64,000 nt of DNA, taken from positions 96,067 to 160,066 of the forward strand of contig NZ_JAKSXX010000201.1 in the NCBI RefSeq assembly GCF_022829385.1, given 5' to 3'. Origin of the DNA: Methylobacterium sp. J-070 (GTDB lineage Bacteria; Pseudomonadota; Alphaproteobacteria; Rhizobiales; Beijerinckiaceae). The notes under the pieces were generated by a model. It ran no database searches. It had not been told where the DNA came from and worked only from the letters and a program-made list of their open reading frames with translations. Within the stretch, counting starts at the first letter, position 1. Each line of letters starts with the position of its first letter. The translations under genes were made by a program, and so were the position numbers. Positions 33,078 to 41,323 of the stretch are shown in pieces.

Positions 33078-34376
33078 ATGCGCATCAAGGCACAAACCCG
33101 GTTCACCGCGCTGCTGAGCGTCGCCGCCGTCGGCGCGCTCGGCCTCGGCGCCGCAGAAGCCCGCGACCAGGGCAATTACGCCCAGGCCGAGTGGGCGCAG
33201 GATTACGCGTCCCCCGCCGGCATGCAGGTGCAGCGCGAGACGGTTCCGATCCTCTCGCCGCAGACGGTGGCGGCGACCGAGCAGATGGTCGAGCGCTACA
33301 AGGACATCGTCGCCCGCGGCGGCTGGCGCCCCGTCGCCGCTGCCGAGCACCTCCGGGTCGGCTCGCGCGGCCCGGCCGTGGCCTCGGTCCGCCAGCGGCT
33401 GATCGTCACCGGGGACCTCGATCCCGCGGCCGGCGGATCGGGCGTGTACGATTCCTACGTCGCGGCCGGCGTGAAGCGCTTCCAGGCCCGCCACGGCCTC
33501 AGCCAGACCGGCACGATGAGCCTCGCTACGCAGCAGGCCATGAACGTGCCCGCCGACGTGCGCCTGCGCCAGCTCGAGACCAACGTGGTGCGCCTGCGCT
33601 CCTATTCGGGCGACCTCGGCCGGCGCTTCGTGATCACCAACATCCCGGCCGCCCTGGTCGAGACCGTGGAGAACGGTCAGGTCGTGACGCTCCACGCCGC
33701 GGGCGTCGGCAAGATCGACCGCCAGTCGCCGATCATGAACACCAAGGCGACGCAGATCAACTTCAACCCGACCTGGACGGTCCCGGCTTCCATCGTGAAG
33801 AAGGACCTGATCCCGAAGATGCAGAAGGATCCGAACTACCTCACGGACAACAAGATCCGCATCCTGTCGAACGGCCAGGAGGTCTCGCCGAAGGCGGTGA
33901 ACTGGTTCTCCGACGAGGGCACCCGCTACACCTACCGGCAGGATTCGGGCGCCGACTTCAACTCGATGGGCATCGTCCGCATCAACATCCCGAACCCCTA
34001 CGGCGTGTTCATGCACGACACGAACACCAAGGGCGTGTTCGGCGACGACTTCCGCTTCATCTCCTCGGGCTGCGTGCGCGTTCAGAACGTGCGCGAGTAC
34101 ATCACGTGGCTGCTGAAGGACACGCCCGGCTGGGACCGCCAGAAGGTCGAGGAGGCGATCGAGAGCGGCAAGCGCGTCGACGCCAACATCGCCCAGCCGG
34201 TGCCGGTCTACTGGACCTACATCACCGCCTGGTCGACCCCCGACGGCCTCGTGCAGTTCCGCGACGACATCTACAAGCGCGACGGCGTGAACGTGCCCTC
34301 GACGATCGGCGCCCCGACCCCGGTGGCCAGCGCCGAGCCGGCGCCGCAGACCTTCGAGCCCGGCGACGAGGAGTAG
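33078..34376 (+). CDS. L,D-transpeptidase with peptidoglycan-binding domain (YcbB-like)
   Basis: 432 residues. A signal peptide (FTALLSVAAVGALGLGAAEA) is followed by a PG_binding_1 domain (LRVGSRGPAVASVRQRL ... FQARHGLSQTGTM, about residues 94-155). The YkuD catalytic domain has GVFMHDTNTKGVFGDD and ISSGCVRVQNVREY, the HxxNxxxF ... SGCxR active site with the nucleophilic cysteine. It makes 3-3 crosslinks in peptidoglycan or attaches proteins to it. The 230-base gap upstream is shared with the divergent copper genes. A terminator follows at 34416. Confidence 0.92.
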   Translation: MRIKAQTRFTALLSVAAVGALGLGAAEARDQGNYAQAEWAQDYASPAGMQVQRETVPILSPQTVAATEQMVERYKDIVARGGWRPVAAAEHLRVGSRGPAVASVRQRLIVTGDLDPAAGGSGVYDSYVAAGVKRFQARHGLSQTGTMSLATQQAMNVPADVRLRQLETNVVRLRSYSGDLGRRFVITNIPAALVETVENGQVVTLHAAGVGKIDRQSPIMNTKATQINFNPTWTVPASIVKKDLIPKMQKDPNYLTDNKIRILSNGQEVSPKAVNWFSDEGTRYTYRQDSGADFNSMGIVRINIPNPYGVFMHDTNTKGVFGDDFRFISSGCVRVQNVREYITWLLKDTPGWDRQKVEEAIESGKRVDANIAQPVPVYWTYITAWSTPDGLVQFRDDIYKRDGVNVPSTIGAPTPVASAEPAPQTFEPGDEE

Positions 34377-34415
34377 GCGTCACGCGCGCCGGCGCCCCGC
34401 GCCGACGTAGAGATC

Positions 34416-34456
34416 GCGAGGCCCGTACCTCCGGCGAGGTGCGGGCCTCGCGCGTT
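34416..34456 (+). terminator. Rho-independent terminator after the L,D-transpeptidase gene
   Basis: The outer stem GCGAGGCCCG pairs with CGGGCCTCGC (34416-34425 with 34442-34451). The inner stem ACCTC/GAGGT (34427-34431 with 34436-34440) closes a CGGC loop. GCGTTT follows. The long, nested stem makes it convincing although the T-run is short. Confidence 0.8.
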
Positions 34457-34568
34457 TGGGAACCCCCCTGTCATCCGGCGGTCAAACGCGTCTGCTTGGC
34501 CGACGACGAGCGCCGCCGCGCCGGCCACGGGCCGGTCGGCGGATCAGGATGCCGTGCAGGAGCCACCC

Positions 34569-36236
34569 ATGTCGCGCGAACCCCTCTCGGGAGATGGACG
34601 CCTCACCCGCCGGGAAACCGTGGCGGGCCTCGCCGGGCTCGGGCTCGTCGCCGGGCAGGCGACGGCGCAGGAGGCCGGACAGGGGCCGGCGGAGGCCGTC
34701 GGGATCGTCTCCGCCACCGGCGCGACCGGCGTGGAACGGGCCCCGTTGCCGGGCGTGCTGGTCTCCAACGGCCGCGAGATCGTCCGCACGGACGATCGGG
34801 GCCGCTATCGCCTGCCGCTGCAGGGCGACGGCGCGGTGTTCGTGATCAAGCCGCCGGGCTACGCGCTGCCGCGCGACGCCGACAACGTGCCGCGCCACTC
34901 CTACATCCACCAGCCCGGCGGCACGCCGGCCGAGCTCGGCCTCCGCTATCGGGGGGTCGACCCCACCGGACCGCTGCCGGCCTCGATCGACTTCACCCTG
35001 ACCCGAGTCGACGAGCCGGCCGATTTCGACGTCCTGCTGTTCACCGATCCCCAACCCGAGAGCCGCTTCGAACTCGATCACGTGCGGGACACCGCCGTCG
35101 CCCGCGCCATGGCGATCCCGGCGGCGTTCGGCCTCACCATGGGGGACGTTCTGTTCGACGACCTGTCGCTCTACGGGCGGTCGAACCGGATCGTCGGCCG
35201 GATCGGACTGGCCTGGTACAGCCTGCCGGGCAATCACGACCTCAACATGCAGGCCCCGGATGCCCGCTACAGCCGCGAGACCTGGAAGCGGGTCTTCGGT
35301 TCGCCCACCTACGCGTTCCGGCATGGGCGCGCGTGGTTCGTGATGCTCGACAACGTCGAGTGGCTGGGGCCGCCGGTGCCGGTGGGCGCCAACACCTATC
35401 GCGGCCGGATCGGAGAGCGCGGCCTCGCCTTCCTGCGCAACCTGCTCGCCGAGATCCCGCGGGACGACCTGATCGTCCTGGCCATGCACATCCCGCTGCA
35501 GACCGACACGGCGTCAGACGATCCCCGCAGCGCGACCACCGACCGCGCCGCGCTCCTCGAACTCCTCGCCGGGCGCCGGGTGCTGAGCCTCGCGGGCCAC
35601 ACGCACACCACCGAGCATCATTATCTGGCCGAGGGACACCATCACCATGTCCTCACGGCCGTCTCCGGCGCATGGTGGAGCGGGCCGGACACCCGCACCG
35701 GCATCCCCTCGGCGGACAGCCGCGACGGCACGCCCAACGGTTTCCACGTCCTCTCGGTCCGCGGCACCGACTACGCGACGCGGTACGTCCCGGCACAGGG
35801 CCAGCCGGACGAGACGATGCGCATCCTGTTCGAGAGCGAACTCCGGGCCGGTGCGCCCGAGGTGATCCGCTCGACCCGGCCGCTGCAGGGTCTGCGCCCA
35901 CCCGTCCCGCAGGACGCGCTCGCCGACACGATCCTGGTCGTCAACGTGTTCGACGGCGGTCCGCGCACCAACCTGTCGGTCCGCGTCGGCGACCGCGCCC
36001 CGCAGGCGCTAGCGCGCACCCGCCGCCTGGATCCGTTCGTCACCGAACTCTTCGAGCGCTACCCGGAAACCAGGAAGAGCTGGGTGCGGGCGATCCCCTC
36101 CAGCCACATCTGGACCGGTCGGTTGCCGGACGATCTCGCGCCGGGCGTCCACCGCGTCACCGTCGAGGGCGCCGACGAGTACGGCCGTCCGATCCGCAGC
36201 TGCGTCGTGCTGGAGGTCGCGGGTGGCCAAGGCTGA
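34569..36236 (+). CDS. Exported calcineurin-like metallophosphoesterase, three-domain
   Basis: 555 residues. LTRRETVAGLAGLGLVAG is a twin-arginine signal peptide. An N-terminal beta-domain follows (GVLVSNGREIVRTDDRGRYR, about 55-120). The phosphoesterase core has LLFTDPQPE, LTMGDVLFDD, SLPGNHDLN, AMHIPLQ and SLAGHTHTTEHH, a complete di-metal site. A C-terminal domain extends to RSCVVLEVAGG. Such three-domain proteins are periplasmic phosphohydrolases of unknown substrate. ATG 34569 was chosen over 34554 because AGGAG precedes it. Confidence 0.88.
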   Translation: MSREPLSGDGRLTRRETVAGLAGLGLVAGQATAQEAGQGPAEAVGIVSATGATGVERAPLPGVLVSNGREIVRTDDRGRYRLPLQGDGAVFVIKPPGYALPRDADNVPRHSYIHQPGGTPAELGLRYRGVDPTGPLPASIDFTLTRVDEPADFDVLLFTDPQPESRFELDHVRDTAVARAMAIPAAFGLTMGDVLFDDLSLYGRSNRIVGRIGLAWYSLPGNHDLNMQAPDARYSRETWKRVFGSPTYAFRHGRAWFVMLDNVEWLGPPVPVGANTYRGRIGERGLAFLRNLLAEIPRDDLIVLAMHIPLQTDTASDDPRSATTDRAALLELLAGRRVLSLAGHTHTTEHHYLAEGHHHHVLTAVSGAWWSGPDTRTGIPSADSRDGTPNGFHVLSVRGTDYATRYVPAQGQPDETMRILFESELRAGAPEVIRSTRPLQGLRPPVPQDALADTILVVNVFDGGPRTNLSVRVGDRAPQALARTRRLDPFVTELFERYPETRKSWVRAIPSSHIWTGRLPDDLAPGVHRVTVEGADEYGRPIRSCVVLEVAGGQG

Positions 36237-36272
36237 CGGGCGGGCGCCTCGCGACGCCCGCCTCCCGATCGG

Positions 36273-36851
36273 TCAGGCCGCCAGCTGCCGCGCGCCGTGG
36301 CCGCCCTCCTGGATCTCCTCGACGATCTTCGCGCAGAAGGCGTCGAGATCGTCGGGGCTGCGGCTGGTGACGATGCCGTGGTCGGTGACCACCTCCTTGT
36401 CGTGCCAGTGGCCGCCGGCGTTGATCACGTCGGTCCGGATCGACGCGAAGGAGGTCAGGTCGCGGCCCTTGGCCGCGCCGGTCTCGATCAACAGCCAGGG
36501 CGCGTGGCAGATGGCGGCCACGACCTTCCCGGCCGTCAGGAAGCTCTTGATCACCGCGAGGGCCCTGGGCTCGAGCCGGAGCTTGTCCGGATTGATCTGG
36601 CCACCGGGCAGGACCAGCGCATCGTAGGCGGCCGGATCGACCTGCTCCAGATCGGCATCGACCGCGACGTCCTTGCCCCAGTCGGTCTTGTCCCAGCCGC
36701 GGATCGTGCCTCTGCTCTGGCGCGATTGCGGGGCCGCGACGGTGATCGTCGCGCCGGCCTGGGCCAGCTTGGCCTGCGGCACGGTGAGTTCGGTCTCCTC
36801 GAAGCCGTCGGTGGCGAGGATGAGGATCTTGGCTTGGCGGATATCGGGCAT
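36273..36851 (-). CDS. DJ-1/PfpI-family protein (type 1 glutamine amidotransferase fold)
   Basis: 192 residues. ILILATDGFEETELTVPQA is the N-terminal segment with the conserved glutamate, and AAICHAPWLLIETGAAKGR holds the nucleophilic cysteine and the adjacent His. LTSFASIRTDVINAGG is typical of the PfpI/YhbO branch, which has glyoxalase III / deglycase-type activity against methylglyoxal adducts or acts as a stress chaperone. The internal ATG at 36851 follows AAGGAGG at ideal spacing and removes 11 upstream residues. It is convergent with the phosphoesterase gene. Confidence 0.9.
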   Translation of the reverse strand: MPDIRQAKILILATDGFEETELTVPQAKLAQAGATITVAAPQSRQSRGTIRGWDKTDWGKDVAVDADLEQVDPAAYDALVLPGGQINPDKLRLEPRALAVIKSFLTAGKVVAAICHAPWLLIETGAAKGRDLTSFASIRTDVINAGGHWHDKEVVTDHGIVTSRSPDDLDAFCAKIVEEIQEGGHGARQLAA

Positions 36852-37003
36852 GGCGAGCCTCCTTGCTGGGGTCTGCCCGGCCAACGGGAGGCGGATTGGC
36901 CGGTTCCCCGGAGGATGGAGCGGCCCGGGACGCGGGGGTCCGGACGCGGAACCCGCACTGGCGCTGTCTGTTGATCCCCATCCCGAACCGACAGGAGTCG
37001 CGC

Positions 37004-37207
37004 ATGGCCAACCCCGGCCTTCCCGAGCCTACGCCCGGCGATCTGCCGCCCTTGCCTCCGACGCCGGACGAGGAGCCGGACATCGGGCCCACCGGCCCGC
37101 GCACGCCCTATCCGGTCAACGATCCGGGCATCGGCGAGCCGGGTGGCCCGGGCTCCGAGCCCGATGTCTTTCCGGGCGCCCCGACCGATCCCGGCACGCG
37201 GATGTAG
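37004..37207 (+). CDS. Small proline-rich acidic protein, unknown function
   Basis: 67 residues, about 30% proline with many Gly, Glu and Asp and no cysteine, TM or signal peptide. It contains PEPTPGDLPPLPPTPDEEPD and ends PGTRM. ACAGGAG precedes the ATG at good spacing, and third-position GC bias supports real coding. It is probably intrinsically disordered. No family recognised. It is convergent with the 129-residue gene, stop codons 10 bases apart. Confidence 0.65.
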   Translation: MANPGLPEPTPGDLPPLPPTPDEEPDIGPTGPRTPYPVNDPGIGEPGGPGSEPDVFPGAPTDPGTRM

Positions 37208-37217
37208 CGTGCGGCGA

Positions 37218-37607
37218 TCAGTGCCCGCCGTGCGAGGTGCGCACGTCGCGCGGCGCGTTGAGGATCTCGGAGAGGCTCGTCACCACGTGGCGGGCCTCCT
37301 CGTCGGTGAGCCGTAGCTGGAAGGGCGGGAGCGCCCCCGCCTGGAGCGCGACCACGGCCTGTCCCTCGTCGTCGGTGCCGATCTCGATCGCCGAAGAGGT
37401 CACGTCGAGCATGGCAATCTCCTCGTCGCCCATCTCCTCGGCCAGATCCGGCTCGTCCGTGTCGTCGATCGCCGTGAGGAGCTGCCCGACGGCGCGCACG
37501 AGGGCGCGGGCGGCGCGGGCATCCATCACCACCGCCGTCGCCTGATCGTCCTTCTGGAAGGAGAGCTGGATGTTCGCGCCGTCCAGCGAGACCGAGATGC
37601 CTGCCAT
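37218..37607 (-). CDS. Conserved hypothetical acidic protein
   Basis: 129 residues, soluble, acidic in the middle (DDTDEPDLAEEMGDEEIAML). The start MAGISVSLDGANIQLSFQKD follows a plausible ATG at 37607; the frame upstream is low-complexity. LTDEEARHVVTSLSEILNAP is a clean amphipathic helix. The C-terminus is DVRTSHGGH. I recognise no family. It shares its 316-base upstream region with the divergent cold-shock gene. Confidence 0.7.
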   Translation of the reverse strand: MAGISVSLDGANIQLSFQKDDQATAVVMDARAARALVRAVGQLLTAIDDTDEPDLAEEMGDEEIAMLDVTSSAIEIGTDDEGQAVVALQAGALPPFQLRLTDEEARHVVTSLSEILNAPRDVRTSHGGH

Positions 37608-37923
37608 GTATCGTCCAGAGCCACGCGCGTTAACTGCTTGAGCGCATTCCGTATATGCATCGGGAAGGCCGGAAATCACAGGGGGCGGCGTCCCCGGATG
37701 CGCCCACCGGTACGCCTGCGACCCCGATGATATGACGCCGACGCCTTGTTGCCGCCGCAGCCTGCGCTTAAATAGGTCCTCGGAGGGCTTACCCACCGAG
37801 GCTGACGCTCTTCAAGGTTCAGCGACTCGCGCCCCGCCGCACTGGCCAGATCCAGAAAGACCGTGGTGCATCACGTGGCCCTCGTGCCGCGGGGATGGCC
37901 TATGGACGAATGAGGTACACTAC
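37608..37923. other. Intergenic region with cold-shock gene promoter and long leader
   Basis: 316 bases between the start of the acidic protein and the cold-shock GTG. It contains a likely promoter (37746-37774). The transcribed leader, about 140 bases long, begins with CTCGG ... CCGAG (37779-37800). Nothing that looks like a gene is present. Confidence 0.55.
37746..37774 (+). promoter_or_regulatory. Sigma-70-type promoter of the cold-shock gene
   Basis: TTGTTG at 37746-37751, a 17-base spacer and TAAATA at 37769-37774. Transcription would start near 37781, giving a leader of about 140 bases, as is usual for cspA genes whose leaders act as RNA thermosensors. The hexamers each deviate from consensus. 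Confidence 0.45.
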
Positions 37924-38133
37924 GTGAATACCGGCACTGTAAAGTGGTTCAACGAGACCAAGGGCTACGGCTTCATCCAGCCTGACGACGGCGGCAAGGA
38001 CGTTTTCGTCCACATCTCGGCCGTCGAGAGCGCTGGCATGCGCAACCTGATCGAAGGTCAGCGGGTCACTTACGAGATCCTCACGGACAAGCGCAGCGGC
38101 AAGGACGCCGCCGGCAACCTGCAGGCGGCCTGA
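37924..38133 (+). CDS. cspA: Cold-shock protein (CspA family)
   Basis: 69 residues with the OB-fold RNA-binding motifs GTVKWFNETKGYGFIQPDDG (RNP1) and KDVFVHISAVESAG (RNP2). It is a nucleic acid chaperone that melts RNA structure. A GTG start at 37924 gives the standard N-terminus M-N-T-G-T-V-K-W-F; the frame is open upstream but the extra residues are not conserved in the family. A GC-rich hairpin follows at 38160. Confidence 0.93.
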   Translation: MNTGTVKWFNETKGYGFIQPDDGGKDVFVHISAVESAGMRNLIEGQRVTYEILTDKRSGKDAAGNLQAA

Positions 38134-38159
38134 CCGGTCGTCGGGGCTGAAGGGCGCCC

Positions 38160-38179
38160 GCCGGATCGCGAGATCCGGC
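38160..38179 (+). other. Hairpin downstream of the cold-shock gene
   Basis: GCCGGATC-GCGA-GATCCGGC: a perfect 8-base stem with a GNRA-type tetraloop, 26 bases after the stop codon. There is no T-run after it, so it more likely stabilises the 3' end of the message, or is a weak terminator, than a classic Rho-independent terminator. Confidence 0.5.
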
Positions 38180-38327
38180 AGAATCCCTGAACCGGCCGCG
38201 TGATGCGGTTCCCCCTTCCGACGCTTCCCACCGGGCGAGATCGCACCGGAGCGGTGGCGTCGGAGGCAAAATCCCAGAAACGACGCCGGACGGAGCCACC
38301 GTTCGGTCCAGAAAAGAAAAGACACGT

Positions 38328-38564
38328 ATGCAATTCGAGTTCACACGCCGCCGCGGCGTCCGTTCCCCCGTCACCGACGCGCCGACCTTCCGGGTCGGAA
38401 AGCTGGCACGGGCCCGGACCGCGGATCAGACCGGGGCCGACATCAGCCACCTGATCGACCGGTCCTACAACTACCATTCCCCACGGGAACTGCACTGGCA
38501 TCTCGCCGAGCGGCTCGGGCTCGCGCCCACCGCGGTCAAGCTTCGCGAGGCCGTGGCGGCCTGA
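38328..38564 (+). CDS. Small conserved-looking hypothetical protein
   Basis: 78 residues, basic. It starts MQFEFTRRRG and contains ISHLIDRSYNYHSPRELHWH and ends REAVAA. Third codon positions are almost all G/C, as in the real genes here, which supports coding. No signal peptide, TM segment or known motif is visible. It lies on the same strand as the cold-shock gene, 195 bases further on. Confidence 0.65.
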   Translation: MQFEFTRRRGVRSPVTDAPTFRVGKLARARTADQTGADISHLIDRSYNYHSPRELHWHLAERLGLAPTAVKLREAVAA

Positions 38565-38595
38565 GGGCCGCCGCTCACCAGAGACCTCGCAGGTC

Positions 38596-39411
38596 TCAGC
38601 GGCTCCAGGCTGTCAGCACGGGATCGCGCAGGGCCACCGGCGCGGCGAGCAACTCGCCGTGAACGGGGTCGGCGCAATTGTAGCGGGTCGCCTCCCCGTC
38701 GAAGCCGCACACGATCCCGCCGGCCTCGCGCAGCACGAGATCCGCGGCCGCCAGGTCCCAGTCGCGGGCGTTGCCGGAGATCATCCCGACATCGACGCTC
38801 CCGTCCGCCACCCGGGCGAGCCGCAGGGCGAGGGACGGGATCCGACCGATCACCTCGAACGCAGCCTCCGGGCCGGTGCCCCGGGTCAGCCGGTCGAGCA
38901 TCGGCTTGGGGCCGGTGATCCGCGAGCCGGCCAGGACCTGCCTGTCATCGACCCGGATCGGCTCGCCGTTCCGGGTCGCGCCGCGTCCGCGGATGGCCTC
39001 GTAGTCCGTGCCGCCCACGGGCGCGTGGACGAAGCCGATCAGCGGCTGCCCGACGGCCAGCAACGCCACCGCGATCGACCAGTCCGGGTGGCCCGACAGG
39101 AAGGCCCGGGTCCCGTCGATCGGATCCACGATCCAGACGAGGTCGTGACCGATCCGCGCCGGATCGTCCGCAGTCTCCTCCGACAGCCAGGCGGCCTTCG
39201 GCACCAGCGCGCTGAGGCGGACCTTCAGGAAGGCGTCCACCGCGACGTCGGCCTCGGTCACCGGCGATCCGCCGGCCTTCGACCAGATTCGGGCCGAGGT
39301 CTGTCCGCCGAGCTTGAAGTAGGGCCGCGCGATGTCGGCGGCCTCGCGCATCACGGCGCGCAGCTCCGGCATCAGGGCGGATACGGCGTCGTCGGTGAGG
39401 GGCTCGGGCAT
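38596..39411 (-). CDS. Inositol monophosphatase-family protein (possible histidinol-phosphatase / CysQ-like)
   Basis: 271 residues. SEETADDPARIGHDLVWIVD, VDPIDGTRAFLSGHPDWSIA and ISGNARDWDLAAADLVLREA hold the Mg-binding residues (E-E, DPIDGT, WD) of the FIG superfamily. The RPYF and W-S-K-A-G-G-S-P-V-T-E-AD N-terminal pieces resemble histidinol-phosphatase HisN of actinobacteria and alphaproteobacteria, but 3'-nucleotidase or inositol phosphatase activity cannot be excluded. The ATG at 39411 follows GGAG; an in-frame ATG four codons upstream is an alternative. Confidence 0.85.
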   Translation of the reverse strand: MPEPLTDDAVSALMPELRAVMREAADIARPYFKLGGQTSARIWSKAGGSPVTEADVAVDAFLKVRLSALVPKAAWLSEETADDPARIGHDLVWIVDPIDGTRAFLSGHPDWSIAVALLAVGQPLIGFVHAPVGGTDYEAIRGRGATRNGEPIRVDDRQVLAGSRITGPKPMLDRLTRGTGPEAAFEVIGRIPSLALRLARVADGSVDVGMISGNARDWDLAAADLVLREAGGIVCGFDGEATRYNCADPVHGELLAAPVALRDPVLTAWSR

Positions 39412-39773
39412 CGCGCTCCGCATGGAATCGGTCGGGCCCGCGGGGACCTCGTTGCGCCGTTCGTCCGATCGCTCGGACGTCCGGGCCCGCTCGGGCTGGG
39501 GGAGGCCGGGCGCGTGAGGATCGCGCGCGGCAGACCCGTTGTACGGTGCCGCCCGCACGGCCACAAGGATGCTGGTTGATGGATCGATAATGATCGATCA
39601 GCGCAAGGAAACGTTGAGCATTCAAGGAAGCATTGAGCATTCCGCAAATGACAACGCTGTCCAGATTCGCTTAACGACGGCTCTTAAGCGGCACGGAGGA
39701 GTTCGGGTGCGATTTTGCTTGGCATAACGGACGGCCCGACAGGGACCGCCACTTGCTCCAGGGACGCGGACAG
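39412..39773. other. AT-richer intergenic region with repeated elements
   Basis: 362 bases between divergent genes. It holds two ATCGAT boxes ten bases apart (39583-39588 and 39593-39598) and two copies of TTGAGCATTC 19 bases apart (39614 and 39633). A frame of 45 codons with an ATG near 39590 covers the repeats and ends at 39727. It has weak codon bias and no clear ribosome site, so I do not call it a gene. Confidence 0.5.
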
Positions 39774-40274
39774 ATGAACACTTCCCCGGTCACAGACGAA
39801 GGTCGCCCAGGACAGCCGATGCAGGGTGCCGGACACGCGCTCGGGTTCACCGCCTCCCCGCTGCCGGTGATCGGCCGGGCCGCCGGCGGCCGCCCGGCCG
39901 CCGGCATCGCGCTCGCCTACGCGGCGGAGGATGCGGAGATCACCGGGGCGGACCGCTTCAACCTGATCCTCGTCGATGCCGCGGGCGCGGAACTCCATCG
40001 CCTCGGCAGCTTCGACGAGGCCGACGTGGTGGCCCTGTGGCGCGACATCGCGGCCCGCGCCGGCTTGGTTCGGATGATCGTGCGCGAGGACGGCGCCCTG
40101 GTGCCGGTCGCCAAGCAGATCGGCCGCCTGATCCTCGGGCAGGTGCGGATCCGGCGCCGTCATGCGGGGCTCGGCCGCCGCCGGCCGCGCTTCCTCGCCC
40201 GCCGCAAGACCGGCCGGCTGCCGGCGCGCCCGCAGATCCACCGCGGCGAGAACGAGATCATCGCCCGCAGCTGA
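39774..40274 (+). CDS. Conserved hypothetical protein (DUF6101-like C-terminus)
   Basis: 166 residues. The body has ITGADRFNLILVDAAGAELH and SFDEADVVALWRDIAARAGL. The C-terminus is strongly basic (RIRRRHAGLGRRRPRFLARR) and ends HRGENEIIARS. That ending is one I associate with DUF6101 proteins of Hyphomicrobiales, but the assignment is from memory. The ATG at 39774 was chosen over 39753. It is convergent with ubiA. Function unknown. Confidence 0.6.
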   Translation: MNTSPVTDEGRPGQPMQGAGHALGFTASPLPVIGRAAGGRPAAGIALAYAAEDAEITGADRFNLILVDAAGAELHRLGSFDEADVVALWRDIAARAGLVRMIVREDGALVPVAKQIGRLILGQVRIRRRHAGLGRRRPRFLARRKTGRLPARPQIHRGENEIIARS

Positions 40275-40287
40275 GACCCGGACGGAG

Positions 40288-41235
40288 TCAGGAGAGGCCG
40301 CGCAGGAGCGCGTCCGCGGTCAGGCCGGCGAACAGGATCAGGCCGGCATCCCGGTTCGACCGGAACAGGGTGAGCGCCCCGCGTCCGTCGCGGTCCCGCA
40401 GCGACAGGACCTGCCAGGCGAGATGCGCCGCGAAGGCCCCCACCCCCAGAAACCCGACGACGCGTGCCCCCGCCCACCAGGCCGCCAGCGTCACGAGGCT
40501 CGCCGCGAGGGCGTAGCAGGTGGCGACCGCCGGCCGCACGCGCCGGCCGAACAGACGCGCCGAGGAGCGGATCCCGGCAATCTCGTCGTCCTCGATGTCC
40601 TGCACCGCGTAGATCGTGTCGTATCCGATCACCCAGCACAGGGTGCCCGCGTAGAGCAGCAGGGCCGGCGGGTCGAGGCGGGCGAAGACCGCGACCCAGC
40701 CCATCAGCGCCCCCCAGGCGAAGGCCAGCCCCAGCACCCCCTGCGGCAGCGGCATGACGCGCTTCATGAACGGGTAGATCGCCACCGGCAGCAGCGAGCA
40801 CAGCCCGACCAGGATGGCCTGCTCGTTGAACTGCAGGAGCACCGCGAGGCCGACCAGGGCCTGGACCACGAGGAACAGGGCGGCATGGCGCGGCCGCACC
40901 TGCCCCGAGGGGAGGGGGCGCAGGCGCGTGCGCTCGACCTGCGCGTCGAGGTCGCGGTCGGCGATGTCGTTGTAGGTCGAGCCGGCGCCGCGCATCGCCA
41001 CCGCGCCGATCAGGAACAGGAGGCAGTGCCAAGGGTCGGGGAAGGGCTGATCCGCCTGGATCGCCGCCAGCGCGGCCGACCACCAGCAGGGCAGGAGCAG
41101 CAGCCACCAGCCGATCGGCCGGTCGATGCGCGCGAGCCGCAGGTAGGGGCGCCAGGATCGCGGAGCGAGCCGGTCGACCCAGTGCCCCGAGACGGCGTCG
41201 GCGGGCCGCCCGTTGTCGATCGCCGTGCCGCTCAT
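40288..41235 (-). CDS. ubiA: 4-hydroxybenzoate octaprenyltransferase
   Basis: 315 residues, eight or nine TM helices. GAGSTYNDIADRDLDAQVER is the first Asp-rich motif (NDxxDRDxD), and YAVQDIEDDEIAGIRSSARL the second (DxxDD). UbiA joins the polyprenyl chain to 4-hydroxybenzoate at the inner membrane for ubiquinone. Its polyprenyl substrate would come from the synthase truncated at the left edge of the window. The start is ATG 41235 (MSGTAIDNGRP); an ATG eight codons upstream is an alternative. WRPYLRLARIDRPIGWWLL gives the standard N-terminus. Confidence 0.94.
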   Translation of the reverse strand: MSGTAIDNGRPADAVSGHWVDRLAPRSWRPYLRLARIDRPIGWWLLLLPCWWSAALAAIQADQPFPDPWHCLLFLIGAVAMRGAGSTYNDIADRDLDAQVERTRLRPLPSGQVRPRHAALFLVVQALVGLAVLLQFNEQAILVGLCSLLPVAIYPFMKRVMPLPQGVLGLAFAWGALMGWVAVFARLDPPALLLYAGTLCWVIGYDTIYAVQDIEDDEIAGIRSSARLFGRRVRPAVATCYALAASLVTLAAWWAGARVVGFLGVGAFAAHLAWQVLSLRDRDGRGALTLFRSNRDAGLILFAGLTADALLRGLS

Positions 41236-41323
41236 CGCTCGGATCTCCGGTCGTCCCATACGCGCCTGCCGCCCCGCTGCCGAAACGGAGTCCGCGCCGG
41301 ATCCGTGATCCTCTCAGACGATG

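Noticed and set aside
39539..39727. A 62-residue reading frame with an internal ATG near 39590
   Set aside because: It covers repeated regulatory-looking boxes, has weak codon bias and no clear ribosome site. Relatives would have to show a conserved frame.
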